Assembly (NCBI GenBank): GCA_027946555.1 | Contig: JAPEVC010000002.1 | Location: 248,001 to 312,000, forward strand | Length of the DNA: 64,000 bases | Reading direction: 5' to 3' | Source of the DNA: Gnomoniopsis sp. IMI 355080 | Lineage: Eukaryota > Ascomycota > Sordariomycetes > Diaporthales > Gnomoniaceae | In this document: positions 10,810-23,281 of the stretch, piece by piece | Position numbering within the stretch: position 1 is the first letter of the stretch | How the letters are laid out: each line of letters begins with the position of its first letter | Notes under the pieces: model-generated | Databases searched by the model: none | The model's input: only the letters and a program-made list of their open reading frames with translations | Told to the model about the DNA's origin: nothing | Position numbers and translations under genes: made by a program

Positions 10810-12147
10810 CTAGGAGCCTTTTTTCCCCCACTCCACAGCATCAATATCCTCTTCATCCAACATCCACGCTTTTCCTTTATCCTTGCCCTTGCCCTTGCCC
10901 TGGCCTGCTTTCACAGCCCGTGTAGTTTCTTTCTGTTCAAACAGAGCGGGCTTAACATTATCTGGCGCTTGCGTCGCGGAATCTGTCTTGTCTTGCCTGG
11001 GGATTACCAGCCTCCGCGAGTGCTCCCACTGACGGATCTCCTCTAGATCCTGTATCAAGCCAAACCGTGATCTGGTCTAGATCATGTCCGGGATCAAGCC
11101 AGCAGCAAGGCAGTGGAGCGTCTTTGCTGTCCTTGCCCTGACCATGACGCAAAATCATAACACGTTTGTGGAGATCAAGTCTCACACGTTCCATGGCGGG
11201 TCCACATCCGTGGCGCCGATAGATGTGCAGTGCAAGGCCCTTTCCAGTGTACCCATCTGGACGACCATATGGCCCGGATGAGTCAATGCAGCCTGGATAG
11301 GGGCAATTGTAGTGGCCTGGGTCGAGATCACGCGGACCGAACGGGGATGTAGACGGGACGAAGCTTATGGGGTAGTTGACCCAATGCTCGGGAAAGCTGC
11401 CGTCCGGGGAGTGCAGACCGAGGTTACGGACATATATATAGGTGTTTGGCGACAAATCAGGAACATTTTCGTCAGGGAGCTCTCGCTTGAGTAGTGCCTC
11501 ACTGCAGCAATACCGACAGTTGTTGTGCTTAGCACGTGGGCTGTCTTGTCTGGTTTGCTTAGAGGGACCAGCAGGAACTTCTCTGGTCTTTAGGAACCCT
11601 GAGCTTCTGCAAGTGTCTGCATTGTGGTGCCAAGAAGATTTGGATGGACGGAAGTCATCACATCCAGAGGGTTCTTTGGCGTCAGCCTTTCCAGCGACAT
11701 CTGGCGTATGAAGACTCTCGGTATCACTGTTACTGCTTAGTATCAGCTATTGTCAAGATGACGACAATTTTGGGGAGCCGTACTTGAATATCTCTATCGT
11801 ACTTGGTGTCGGTAAGTCCACTGGCTCAACCATCTCAAACCCCTCTGAATCGTAGGTATTGCTGCTGGGCCATGTTTAGCATACATGGACAATTACAATT
11901 TGAAGTGGTGAGCTCCATACCAATTCTGGCCATCCTGTCTCGGTGCTTTGGATGGAGATGACCTCTGGAGAGATGAAGCCCGGCGTCGCTTCAGGAAGTC
12001 TTTTCTAAGCATCGATGGCGGAGTATGAGGCGCTTGGCACAAGGGTTCTTGAATCTTTCGCTGACTGCCTTGAGAGCGAGGTTGCAGCCGCTTGAAACGT
12101 TGTCGCAGGGACGGGGACACGTTGATGGCGGAAAGCTGATGGACCAT
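10810..12147 (-). CDS. Uncharacterised multi-exon protein with a C2H2-like Cys/His motif; 3' structure unresolved
   Basis: I do not recognise this protein. Exons 12147-11921, 11864-11784 and 11732 onward join through two GT-AG introns of 56 and 51 nt (11920-11865 with branch-like GCTAAAC, and 11783-11733 with ACTAAG). They make one open frame of about 360 codons ending at 10958. The N-terminus is basic. The middle has a possible Cys pair cluster (CRYCC), and then CPYPGC-x25-HIYRRH, which resembles a degenerate C2H2 finger. Near 11000 the best protein-like frame changes. A 46-nt GT-AG intron (11007-10962), a 64-nt GC-AG intron (10996-10933) or a real frameshift could each move translation into a frame with a Gly-Lys repeat (GKGKGKDKGK) and the end DEEDIDAVEWGKKGS at 10810. 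A transcription factor role is possible but not shown. Confidence 0.5.
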
Positions 12148-12589
12148 TGTTGCTAGTTGTTTTGACAATCACTAGAGTGTAGAGTCTTTTGGCATATGCA
12201 GTAAAATGTATTTAAGGACTATGATGGTGGGTATCATGTGCATGTTGTCTGACATTTGCTTGTCGATGTTGTTCTCGTTATATGGCACAATTCCTCGCAG
12301 TGTTCCTTCAAAAGGGAAAGGGGTTCATGTCTATCCCAATTCATGAATATCGCACCTTCTGGCTCGCGCCATCGCTGATCTAGAAAGCAGGAGCTCTTGA
12401 AGTTGGGTAACTACCTACCTAGGTAGGTAGGTATAACTTGGTACTCCAACGAGCAGTCTCTGACAGTACCTGGACAAATTAGAACCTTAGTATATGTATG
12501 TTTGATCAGATCACTTGTATACTCTAGATGATCCTTTGTCAACACTTCTAACTAGAGAGTGCACAATAGGTGTTATGCCATGAACGGGT
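12148..12589. other. Intergenic with extended TACCTAGGTA palindrome
   Basis: Gene-free. It contains TACCTACCTAGGTAGGTAGGTA at 12412-12433 (written here only to mark the motif core TACCTAGGTA and its flanking repeats), part of a motif dispersed through the window's intergenic DNA. Confidence 0.5.
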
Positions 12590-13593
12590 TCAAGATTGAT
12601 CCTCAATGTCTGCCGCCTTCTCATCCAGCATCCGCATCATGATCGCCTCCTCGTCTTCCTCCGTTTCTGTACCGTTTTTCACACCCCGTCTCTTCAACTC
12701 TTCCTGCACAACCTTCCTCTTGACCATCCCATCGCTCATCCACGGGCAGTGCTCGCGTTGCTTCCTGACCCATCCCTCCAGACTCCTCATCGCCACAACC
12801 AGAAACCCGAGCTCCTCTCTCTCGACGTCAAACACCTCCCACCACTCACACTCGGGCATTTTGGCCCCAATATCCTTTGCCGCATTGTAGATTGCCGCGA
12901 CGGCGAGCATGTTGGGTTGGTGCGTTAGATAGAGTAGCTGAGGGGACAGAAGCGCCGTATTGAGATACTCGACGACGCGCTTCGAGATGCCCTCCTTGGG
13001 ACAATTACAGAACTCTAGCGCCTGCAAATACGTCACCGCTAGAGGATGCGGAAGCGCGACGTGCGTGTCGAAAGAGAGACTATAGAGGATACGGGCCTCA
13101 AGGGCGAGGACTCGATTATGGAAGTCAAAGTATTCTGATTCACTGAGGTAGTAAGACGCCGGATCGTTTGTGGGTGGAGTGGCACCTTTGTCGTGCATGA
13201 ATGAAGAAGAGCTGGAGAGTAGATAAGCGTAGACATTGCAGATGTCTCGCGGAGTGCGTGGCCGCGGACCGAGCTTTGCGATGAGGAACATGCAAGCGGC
13301 AGATACGTCCTGGAAGGTGTCAAAAGAAGTCGCAGAAGCTGTCCAGGTGTGGAGCTACTTACACTAAACTCGTTTGCCATGAGAGGCCGTGACTCTGCCA
13401 ACCAGTATCTTGCCAACACTACATTGGCTTGGGCGGTGACCGACTCTGGTAGCTGAAGCAGCACACCGGCAGCCTGCGTGAGGCTCTGGGTCATGTAGAA
13501 GATGACATCCTGTAGATCATTGGGTAGGAGGCTCAGGCTGTTCCTTTGATACAACTGTTCGGCAGTCGCCAGCGGATTGGTCATGTGTGCCAT
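12590..13593 (-). CDS. Cyclin-family protein (cyclin-L-like)
   Basis: Cyclin-box protein, most like the transcription/splicing-type cyclins that bind CDK10/CDK11-class kinases. Exons 13593-13363 and 13309-12590 flank a 53-nt GT-AG intron (GTAAGT donor) and give 316 aa from the ATG at 13593. The first cyclin fold reads LTQAAGVLLQLPESVTAQA, then VVLARYWLAES and SAACMFLIAKLGPRPR; the second follows HVALPHPLAVTYLQAL. The C-terminus is charged. The start is uncertain: the frame stays open upstream, and an intron at 13737-13674 would join a further exon (to about 13906) in phase, but that exon has no ATG, so a still earlier exon may exist. Confidence 0.72.
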
Positions 13594-14109
13594 CTTACTG
13601 GCAGTTTCCAGGTATTGCAGCCTATGCAAGGTCGTCGGATCCTCGTTCTCCTCACACGAATCCGTCTGTGTATCTGAACCACTATGTCAGGTCATCTAAC
13701 TCGAGGTGTAATTTGAAATTGAATATTTTCAACAAACCTGTAATTTGAGCAAATCTGAGTGGCTTCAATTTGGTAGATGCAGATGTAGGAATGAGCCTGG
13801 GTTGACACTTGAGAGACTCAGCCTCGGGAGCTTTGGATGTTTTCAGCCTTGGAGTTGAAGGGAACAGCCCCACATTACTACAGGGACGTTGCAGGGGTCC
13901 AGTCACTGAGAAATGGACGTTACGGCGCTCTCTACAATCATAATGGAATACATTTGGCCGAGGTGCTCGTGTGTATCATTACTCTTCATTCTTTTCGGAT
14001 ATAATTACTGATAACATACGGACAGATCACTTATCAACCTCGTCTCGTTTGACGTTCTTAGTAATTGTTGGGTTTGTTCTATTGTACAGTATGCAGAGCA
14101 GCAGTTTTC
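13594..14109. other. Upstream region of the cyclin gene; possible extra 5' exon
   Basis: Holds a possible upstream coding exon on the minus strand (13906-13738), rich in Pro/Ser/Lys and ending at a GTTTGT donor. Apart from that I see no gene; the part near 13980-14070 is A/T-rich. Confidence 0.35.
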
Positions 14110-16802
14110 TCACAGCTGCTTTTCCCGATTCCCGGTGACCCTCTCGAACGTGTCCAGCTCCATCTCGATAGAATGTCTACCCTCCGTCATACTCCGCAAA
14201 TGCTGGTCGTAGTTCAACATGTCCTTAAGTGGAACTCTAGCTTTCAGCTTGAGCATCCGCGTTGTGCCTTTCTTATTATCACGCAATGACGCCCTGGATT
14301 CATACGGGTCTGGCGGTGCGTAAACCTGCTCCAGATCTATCTCACCTTCCCCAGAGACACCCTGATTCATGTCCTCTGTCTCAAGAACACGCCCTCCATG
14401 CCTCGAGGAAAGATCATGCCTGACCTGCGAGGCGACTCCTTCCGGACAGACGAGGTCAACTTTCATCACGGGCTCTAGTATTCCGATCATCTCTCTGTCT
14501 CCAGCATTCCTCATAGCATTTCGAACAGCGTGGAAGCCTGTTTGCTGATAGTGACTCGGCGATGCTGGGCCAAAGAAGTCCTCTTTGCAGTCCAGAACGA
14601 TTTCAATGTTGCATCCTTGCATTGGATAGCCTTTTCTTGGACCTCGCTGCAGTGCTGCAATAGCTCCATTTTGGAGGTGCGTGCACACCGTGTCAAGATC
14701 GAACAATTTGGGATCGTTGACTGGATGTACGATATTCACGTTGATGTTATTGCCGTTTTTCTCGAGGAGCGAGTGGTGGAATTCTTCTGGGCTGTCTAGA
14801 TCGTTAAAGCCCAGACGTGCGGCCCTGTCGCTCAACGACTCATTGGCTGGCCACACGCCCTCATTAATGGGCTCGAGAGTCGCCGTACATGCAGTCTTTC
14901 CTGGCTTCCCCGCGACGGGACGGTCGAATACATACCGCTCTGGCGAAGCCTGTGAAGTTATGCACTCCTTGTAGTCCACTTGAATGGTTCCGAACACGGC
15001 CTCAATCTTATACTTTTGCAGAGCGTCGATTGCCACCTCAAGATGCAATACACCCATTCCTGACAGGATGAAATGGCCAGCTTTGTCATCTTTCGTCCAC
15101 CGCAGGCTAGGATCCTCTCTTGACATGCCTTGCAGTGCCTTCTCAAGCGTGGCTTCGTGAGTCTGGGAAAGGGGTTCGATGGAGATGAAGGTGACAGCAG
15201 GGGGAATGACAGCAGGCCGAATCTGGACACTTTTGATGAGCGTTTCGGTGGCCTTTTCCGGTGTGACGATGAGTGTATCTCCGGTACGAGCCTGCTTCAA
15301 GCCTGCCAGAGCGCCGATCCCTCCAACTTTGAGGTGCGGGATGTCCATATGCTTGTTCGCCAGAACCTGCATCATCACCAGCGGCTTTTCAGGGATCCGC
15401 TGTGTCGAATTCCACATGGTTGCGCTGCGTTGAAGCGTGCCATGATAGACGCGGACGAAGCTGAGCATGCCTCGGTGAGGGTCACTAATGACCTTGAACA
15501 CGGAAGCCACTGCGATGTTGGCATTCTTTTGCTTCAACTTGACTGACTCCTGAGCGAGCAGCTCCTCCATCTTGCGCACTCCATGCAATGTTCTGACCTC
15601 GACCGGAGGCCGCTCTGCTGGGCTGGGTAGGTAGTCGACAACTGCATCAAGTAGAGGCTCGACGCCGACATTACGAAGACTTGCACCAGCAAAGACCGGT
15701 GCGACGCTGCCATTGCCATCGCTGATCGCACGGCGGATGCTCGATTTGATGGTTTCCTCAGACAAATCTGTGCCGTGCTCCGCAAACTCCATGGCAAGCT
15801 CATCATCAACCTCGCAAAGTCTTTCGATGAGTTGCTCGCGTGCATGAGTAATCTCATCAATGAGGGACACATTTTCTGACTCCAGAGCATTTCGAAGGGC
15901 GTCCTGGTTGTAGGTCTTCCTCGTGCCACCTGAGGTCCATTTGTAACCGACGCGCTTGATAACATCGATAACACCCACAAAGTCGTCACCGGCCCACCAA
16001 GGAATCACACATACAATTGGCCAAGCTCTCAACCTTGATGCAATATCAAAGACAGATTTTCTGAAAGATGCGCCGTCTCGGTCGAGCTTATTGACAAATA
16101 TAATCCTGGGTATCCTGAACTGCTGAGCAGCAGCCCATACACGCTCTGTATGAGCCTCCACCCCCTTGACAGAGTCCATGACACATACAGCGCCATCAAG
16201 CACGGGCATGCATCGAAGCACTTCGTATTGGAAATCCTGATGGCCCGGAGTGTCGATCAAGTTGATCGTTTTAGCCTCGTCCCCTGGATTGCAGTCTTCA
16301 ACTCGGGGCCAGTTAAAAGACGTAGCTGCAGACTGGATAGTGATACCTCTCTCCCTCTCCATGGGAAGGAAGTCGGTCACTGTGTCTCCGTGGTCGACAT
16401 CTAATGCGCACACATCAGCTGATGAGCACTCCAACGTCGAGTGAGATCATTGTAGACGTACTTCCGAGATGCCTCGTCGAGCCAGCATAATAAAGCATTC
16501 GCTCCGTAGTGGTGGTCTTTCCCTGTAATTCGAGATATGTGAGTTCGTAATCCAAGGGCAAGAGAGCAGGAAGAGCGACGCACAGCATCGACATGGGCAA
16601 TGATGCCAATGTTCCGTATGTTCTCGACCTTGGCCTCATAATGAGGTCGTTGGTTTGTCGCATGAGCCCATCTCAAGCCAGCCTTTTTAGAGCGTCCATA
16701 TTGCGGACAGCCAACTTTATACAAAGCAATGTGGCCTGACAAACCGAAGAGGACTTTGGACCGCGTTACATGGCCGCGTAGAAGGCACACCGGTAGGGGC
16801 AT
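14110..16802 (-). CDS. MEF2: Mitochondrial elongation factor G2 / ribosome-releasing factor 2
   Basis: GTPase that with recycling factor RRF splits mitochondrial ribosomes after termination. Three exons (16802-16584, 16522-16462, 16400-14110) flank two 61-nt GT-AG introns and give 856 aa. The first 55 residues are basic and Ser/Arg-rich without acids, as for a mitochondrial presequence. G1 spans the first splice junction (AHVDA-GKTTTTER), switch I follows (ERERGITIQSA), G3 is DTPGHQDF and G4 is NKLDRDG. The rest shows the EF-G domain II-V order, ending in SMTEGRHSIEMELDTFE. The middle exon is only 61 nt and carries the rest of the P-loop. It is divergent with VPS17 (584 bp apart). Confidence 0.93.
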
Positions 16803-17386
16803 TTCAGCTCATCAGGCAGCTCAAAGAAGACCCCTTGGTCTTCGAGCGTATGGTTACCGTCCGTACACTCGGAACTGTGATAAGGGAATTCGGGGGTTGA
16901 GATGCGAATAAAAGAAGGCAAAAAGAAAAAAACAAGAGAAAAAAAAGGAAAGGCATAAGTGGTGGCCTTGGATACTCAAACGCGAACTTCGACTTTTTTT
17001 TTAGCTGCACGCCTACCGTTGAGCTCACCCCCCTGTCTCTCTACAGAATACCCAACCCAGTCTGATAGGGCAGTTACCATAGTAGCTCCGGACCCACTCC
17101 TCAACCCAACGCCTTTGGTTCTTACCATCGTCATCTCCCTCCTGATCAACGCACAGCGCAAGCACTCTGCACTCTGCGTCTTGCAGTCTGTTGTCCCAAT
17201 GCTGATACCCACTGGAGATTCCGCTTGCACTGCCTAAAGCGCCTCGTTGTGACAGCCCCGACGGACACATGCTCTTCGATTGACCCGGACAACAGTCAAC
17301 GTCATTTGCTACCTACCGAGCACACCACTAATTCGACAACATCCTCCCTGCAGCGCGCGCACGACCGTGAGCGTGTTCATTCCATA
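16803..17386. promoter_or_regulatory. Bidirectional promoter MEF2 / VPS17
   Basis: A 584-bp divergent intergenic region. It contains purine-rich A/G tracts at about 16910-16960 and a T-run near 16990, plus short repeats of CACTCTGCAC/CTTGCAGTCTG near 17160-17190. These could be nucleosome-depleting promoter tracts; this is inference. Confidence 0.45.
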
Positions 17387-19291
17387 ATGGACTACACTGC
17401 CTCTATCCACGATGCAGACCATCCTGCAGGCGCTTCGCCCTGGGGCAACTCTCCTGCTGCATCGCCACAAGCCGACCGAACCACCTTCAGTGCAGTAGGA
17501 GGGGACCCTTCAGCGTCACCTCCGCCTTTTGGATCTCCTAGTAATGGCTTCGAGGCCTCCCACGATGATGCAGACTTCACGCGGCCGCGTACCGCAAGTA
17601 CCCTCTCGGAGGGCGACACGGAAACGGGTGCGACTGAGGACGAGGAAGGAGACATATCTGGACAGCAACAATCGGGCCCGTATAATGACGAGAATGTGAC
17701 CCCTTCTCAGGCGCATGAGGCAAATCGCTTCTCTGGAGATACCGCGCGCCCGAGCCATGAGCAGCCCCAGCTTCGAACATCTACGCAGTCTCAGTACAAG
17801 CTTCAAGCCAAAATTACTGGACTCGAGCGCGCTGCTAAAAAGGATCCAATCTTGAGGTTCGATGTACACGTGAGTATGACCGGTGCTAGTCGCGTTGGTG
17901 AGCTTTGATCTGACCTCTGCAGACCAACCTCCCGAAGTTCCGAACAACCCAATTCCGTGATGTGAGGCGTCTACACTCCGAATTTGTCAAGCTTGCTGAG
18001 CACTTGATATCCGCAAATCCCGAGGCTATGGTCCCCGCCGTCCCACCACCACTGACGTCCGCCGGCGCGGGCACTGACGAGGATGAGATCCGAGTGAAGG
18101 CTCTGATGCAGCGGTGGTTCAACTACGTCTGCAGCAGCGAGGTTCTAATGCGAGATGACGAGATGGTGCTCTTTGTGGAGAGCGACTTTGGTTACAGCCC
18201 AATGATGAAGAAAAAGCAGCCTGCTACTGGCGTGCGACGAAAACTTCTCAAGCAGTTCGCTCCCCCGCCGGATGATACCCCAGAGCTCTCAGAAGCACGC
18301 CCAATCGTCAAGCTCTTTTATTTGGGCTCCATGGATGCTGGCCATAAAGTTGACAGGCTGGTCAAGTCTCGCCGAGGCAAGTCTACGTCTTAAGCCTCAG
18401 AATCTCGCGTAGGTGCTAACTCTCTTCTCAGGTCTTGGTCTTGCTCAGTCCGACTTCGGTGTCAGGCTTAGTAGTATGAATGTTCAAGAACCCCATCAGG
18501 GGCTCGCCAACGCATATCGCAAGCTTGGCAAGATCATCCAAACCGTTGGTGATTCTCAGCAAGCACAGGCTACCGCCGAGGCTTTCACGATTGGCGATCC
18601 CTTCCAATACCATTCGAATGATGCATTCATTGTCAAAGAGACCTTGACAAATCGGCAACTCCTTATCCGTGAATTCATCCAGGCCCAGGAAAACTCTAGG
18701 AGCAGGCTCAATGCGGCTGATCGACTCAGGGCAAGCTCGAATGTCCGCCGCGAGAAGGTCGACGAAGCAATTGCCGCACTAGAGGACGCCAAGCAAAACC
18801 AAGAGTATTTATATCAGAAGACTACGAGGGTCACCCAAAATCTTGTCCAGGATCGGCGCAAATGGTTCACTAGGACAGCGACTGACCTACGAGCAAGCAT
18901 TCGTGAGTTTGTGTGCAAAGAAATCGAGGCGGAAAGGAGGACCTTGGCTTTACTGGAGAGCGTGCGCCCCGATGTCCGGGCGATTGACTCTTCTGGCGGA
19001 CTAAGTCGTCTGGGCCGTGAAGCGCACCCAGCGGTGCGACGTACCAGCATGGCTTCGAGTCAAGGACCTAAAGGAGACGCATGGAGCGGTGTGCCGCGGC
19101 GCTCTGCAGACCCTATGGGGAGGAGCATGTCTGGCAGCTTCATCCCTAATGTCCCCGAGGAGACTGGTGAGACCGAAGAGGAGAGCGCTCGAGCTCCGGC
19201 CGGTGGTCTTCCCGGGCTCAACGAAGACGACGACGAGGACCGTGTAGATGCAAGGAACGCAGCGAGTCGACTGGCAACGAGCACATTCTGA
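17387..19291 (+). CDS. VPS17: Retromer subunit Vps17 (PX-BAR sorting nexin)
   Basis: Vps17 pairs with Vps5 to form the membrane-bending part of retromer, which returns cargo from endosomes to the Golgi. Three exons (17387-17869, 17923-18376, 18432-19291) give 598 aa. The N-terminal 130 residues are acidic and Ser/Pro-rich. The PX domain lies at about 135-270 (ILRFDVHTNLPKFRTTQFRD, RRLHSEFVKLAEHL) and a BAR-type coiled-coil region at about 325-510. The tail is Ser/Glu-rich. Intron 1 is an ordinary 53-nt GT-AG. Intron 2 (18377-18431, 55 nt) starts with GC in the context CGAG|GCAAGT and restores the frame as KSRR-GLGLAQSDFG; no GT donor does this. The Vps17 rather than Vps5 assignment rests on the PX sequence and the long linker. 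Confidence 0.9.
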
Positions 19292-22200
19292 GCTGCAAGG
19301 TATTTTGGTTCGAGGTGTGGATTCAGTTGGCACTCGGGCGCGAGCGTGCATCCCCAAACTCGACAACCATCTTTCATAAACCACGAATTGTATTATTGTA
19401 TGTCCCCCTAAATCTGGTCCCCTATCAGTCCATACTTCGAACCGTGAAATTTGTAGGAATTTGCAGAGATATCGTCTTGCCTGCTCTTCCCTGGCAAAGA
19501 TCGTCAAAAAAGATGATATCCTTCCGCCTAAGACATCACGGTTGAGCTCTCCGTGGCCATACGATTGTTTGCCCTTGCTATGATAGGACAAGTACAGAGA
19601 ATTCGTGGCTGGACATTAGCGATCTGCATGCAGTGTGTGCAGAGTGCAGAGTGCATAATCATGAAGGCGCACCAATGCGTCTTATGTGTCTCTTATCTCA
19701 AGGTCATCCATCACCAAGCCTCGACGTTCAACATCGAGTCCGCAACTGGGAATAGAGACTCGGCACGATGGCTAGATGGTGTTCAGTGACTAGATGACTG
19801 CCAAATCCAGTCCTGAGCGGGGTGTTTCGGCAAAGGCATGCAGATGCACACCCTATCCGAGGATTCGAAGCTGACTGGTAGGGTTTGGGAACGTGTTCTC
19901 ATGGATACGCAAGCGCACGCCTGAAAGCTGAGGGGTATCGTCCTACTATCGTATCTTCCGGAGCCGATCCTACGGCTGAAGCCGCGCTCCCACCGTTTCG
20001 GAAAGCCAGCCGGAGCTAGAGGTGCGTCCGGGGTTGTCAATATGCACTGGCGGCAGTCTCGGAATGTCTGCAGAGTGGTTGGCCAATGTGATATCGAGGA
20101 CAAACGACAGAAGCGCTTTGGTCCACTTCTGGCGAGGCTGCCGGCTGCCTTCGCATTGCTCGGGCTGCGTTCTTCAGTAACCGAGACAAGACTCGTCGCG
20201 TGTCATAATTGATCGGCCAGCATGGGCGACAGATCGCACCAGTCATCTCGACTGCTGGATATGATTTGTATATCATTTCTAGTTCTATATCGAAGGGCCT
20301 ATCTCGCTTGGATAATCTGGCCTTGTGTCCGGTCTTTAGGTACTGATCCTCCTGATTCGTCGTTCACATTTTCGAGCTGTGGCCTGGGCCTGGTGAAGGT
20401 TTGCCGAGAAGTGTCGGAACGATTTCCTCTTCTTGTCCCCTCTGCCAATCGCTTATTTTCCTGCTTCCGCAGCAAGGAACTTGCAGACTGACGCTATGCT
20501 CTCCACAACATCCTACCAGATCAGAGCGAGAGCTGCGCCCCTCGATAAAGAGTATTGCAACATTTCAGGCTGAGGCCCGCCGGCTCATCGTGCCGCACTC
20601 CTCCAGCTTGCGTGTCCACGACGCGTCTCGAGCTTTCTGTCATGGCCAACATTCGGATGCCGTTTCGGCGTGTCGCATTCGCCTGCTGTCTGTCCGTCTA
20701 CTCACACGGCCTTGACAAGACCATATTTTGTGCGCACAAATTGGCGGGCTAGTTTGGTGAGATATACCCCAACGTTGTGATTGGGTATTGGCCACCAAAA
20801 CCGAGCCACTTCCGTTCTAGGTGTGTGGTACAAGCCGCAACGGCTCTCGGGTACACAGTCTCGCTGTCATTTTTGACGAAGATCTCTCATTTCTGATCAT
20901 CACGGCTTCGTACCGCTCTTCAAATAGTAACGGCCCTTTTCGCGCAGAGGAGAATTGTCGATATCGACAATTACACTGGCAATTGCAGCTTGAACCAGTA
21001 ACTGTGGTGCTGTTACATATGCACGAGGTGATTTTGTCTTGGGTCGAGGCCAAATTTGCTGAAGCAATCACGACACGCACTGCTCATCGCCGTTGACTGA
21101 TGAGGCGTGGTGTTTATACAATTTTGAACCATTGCTAATTTACTGATACAATATTACCTAGGTACCCCTGCAGAGTCACGTCTAAAGTCCCTTGACTCAC
21201 GGCTCGTCCGTATGGGTATTAACAAAACGTGGGGTAGAGGTACACACTAGCAAACTCAATTCCTTGTGGAGACCTCACCTCTCTAATTGGACGGCAAATG
21301 TCGACGACGGCTTGTTTTACTTTATTCACTCAAGGCCGCAATGCTGCTCGAAACTAGCGCTGGAAATTACCCTGGACCATTGCTCTTCTGCAGCCCCAAG
21401 ATCTGATATATGACCAGCCACAGGTGTATCTTTCACTGCTATTTGGTCCGGAAACCCCTTGCGGCTTCCCCAGCCGCCTCACGGCTCACTCGCCTTCGAC
21501 CTTTGACGTATCAGTTGAGACCGTGGTCTATAAATCTTCCCACATACGCGCAAGGCGGCCGAGACCGATCAGGATCCTTACCCCTGCTCGCCATGCAGAA
21601 CTATTAGTCTTTCTAAACCTTCACTCCGAGGTACACCGCTTTCACAAAGTAATAGCCAAAACCAATTGTTACTGCACGCCGGATAAACTATGTGTACTTG
21701 TACGTGGAATCTCGGCACCCCGACTGTCTGCCCAATGCCACTGATTCTGATCTGGGCTGAGGTACATTGTCACATCGGTCCCTCGCCCGGTTTCTCATCA
21801 CCACCACCAATTAGGACATGATATTGGGTCTGATCGTTCAAACCTACTACAGAGTCCCTGCAGGACAGATACGACTTCAATATGGTCGTACTGCCCTATC
21901 CATTGACGAGGCGTTGATAATGTCAACACTTCGCTCTCGAATCAAAGTCAACATCAGTCGAGATAAGATTTCTCCAACAAGCTGTCTTGCGGTGGCGATA
22001 CGAATTTGGCATGCTTGCATCTTACGGTGCGCGATAGATTCTCGCGTGTTGTTACGTGTTTTTCTCTTGGGTCATAACCTCTACTCCTTTATCATCTTGT
22101 GTTTCTGAGCACTGGACCAGTCACGATCGTGTCTGAGACATGTGCTATGCTGTCTCATACTCGGAATATATTTGGCCAAGTATTCCCTCAACAACGTTGT

Positions 22201-23281
22201 TAAAGCAGTCGTTCTGTGCGTCATGGAGGTGGTAGTCAACAATGCTTTTGGATTATTTGATCCGTCGTGTTCAGTCAGAAGCAACGAGTATGCTGGTCAA
22301 TGAGGCATGTGAAAACTATGTCAGGTCGTGGCATACACACACACACACACAGACCCCCCCCCCCCCAAGAGAGGTAGCTGCATTGTCCTAATCGGTACCG
22401 TCTGACATGGACAAGGTCCATCAAATGGCCGGACCATGGATAATTATCCGGTATGAAGACAAGTCCACCTCTATGCAACGCCCTCATCCGATACTTGTAC
22501 TTTACTTAATCTCTGTCTTTTATCTCGGTACTTCCTGATCGATCGACTGACTAGCGAGTGCTGTCTGCTCCACAAACCAGCACACAGATAAGTTGTTGCG
22601 ACATAACTGGCAGGATGAGAGCAGCTGCTCTAGGATTTCCTCGCAGAGTGCCCAATCCCTACCCCAAGACAAGTTGTCCCATGCTTGGTATCATCGTCCA
22701 ATCTCTTCGCGCATCTTGCGAAACTTTGTCTCGATCGTGTAATGTCTATCGGTGGAATCCTGGTCCATTACTAGTCTGTTCGTGCCTAATCTTTGAGTAA
22801 CATATCTGGTCAAATTTGCACCAAATCAGGGCATGGCTCGAGGGTGCATGCCTATGCTGGGGTCGGACCTTTTCCCTTGATGCCAACGAAGGTGTTCTTT
22901 GGCAGCTTGTGGTCGACTCCGAAACCTATGGGAACATATAAAAAAGCTCTTCTTTCGTCATCTGTGTGCCCAATTCCTCTTATTCCAATCACAACAAGTT
23001 CTGCTTTTTGTTGCTCTTCCTACACGGCCTTTGGTATATCTCCGTTTGGGTTTCTTCGCACACTTCCAACAGACTCATATTACTCAACCAACATTGTGAA
23101 TTCGAGACCCAACCAAAGGGCAACAAGTCCTCCACAACCTGGTCTATTTCCCAACCACATCGTCTTGAAGCTCGGTCGACTATCCTGGGCTTTGTGGGTG
23201 CCACTTCAGCCCTACGACCCGCGAAGATACCAGGGACTCCCACGCTTCCCCCACGCCAACGACACAATTGTATTAAAAAAA
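19292..23281. other. 4-kb gene-free stretch upstream of the dehydrogenase
   Basis: The longest gene-free region of the window. Both strands hold only short, low-quality ORFs; I could not assemble exons, tRNA arms or transposon genes. It contains a TACCTAGGTA palindrome at 21155-21164, an AC-dinucleotide repeat at about 22335-22351 followed closely by a 13-C run (about 22354-22366), and C/T-rich sequence before the ATG at 23282. It could hold a long promoter, a non-coding transcript or a decayed element. Confidence 0.5.
22335..22366. repeat. AC microsatellite with adjoining poly-C
   Basis: About eight AC units, then AG, then about 13 consecutive C residues. Simple repeat within gene-free DNA, prone to length polymorphism and to assembly error. 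Confidence 0.9.
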
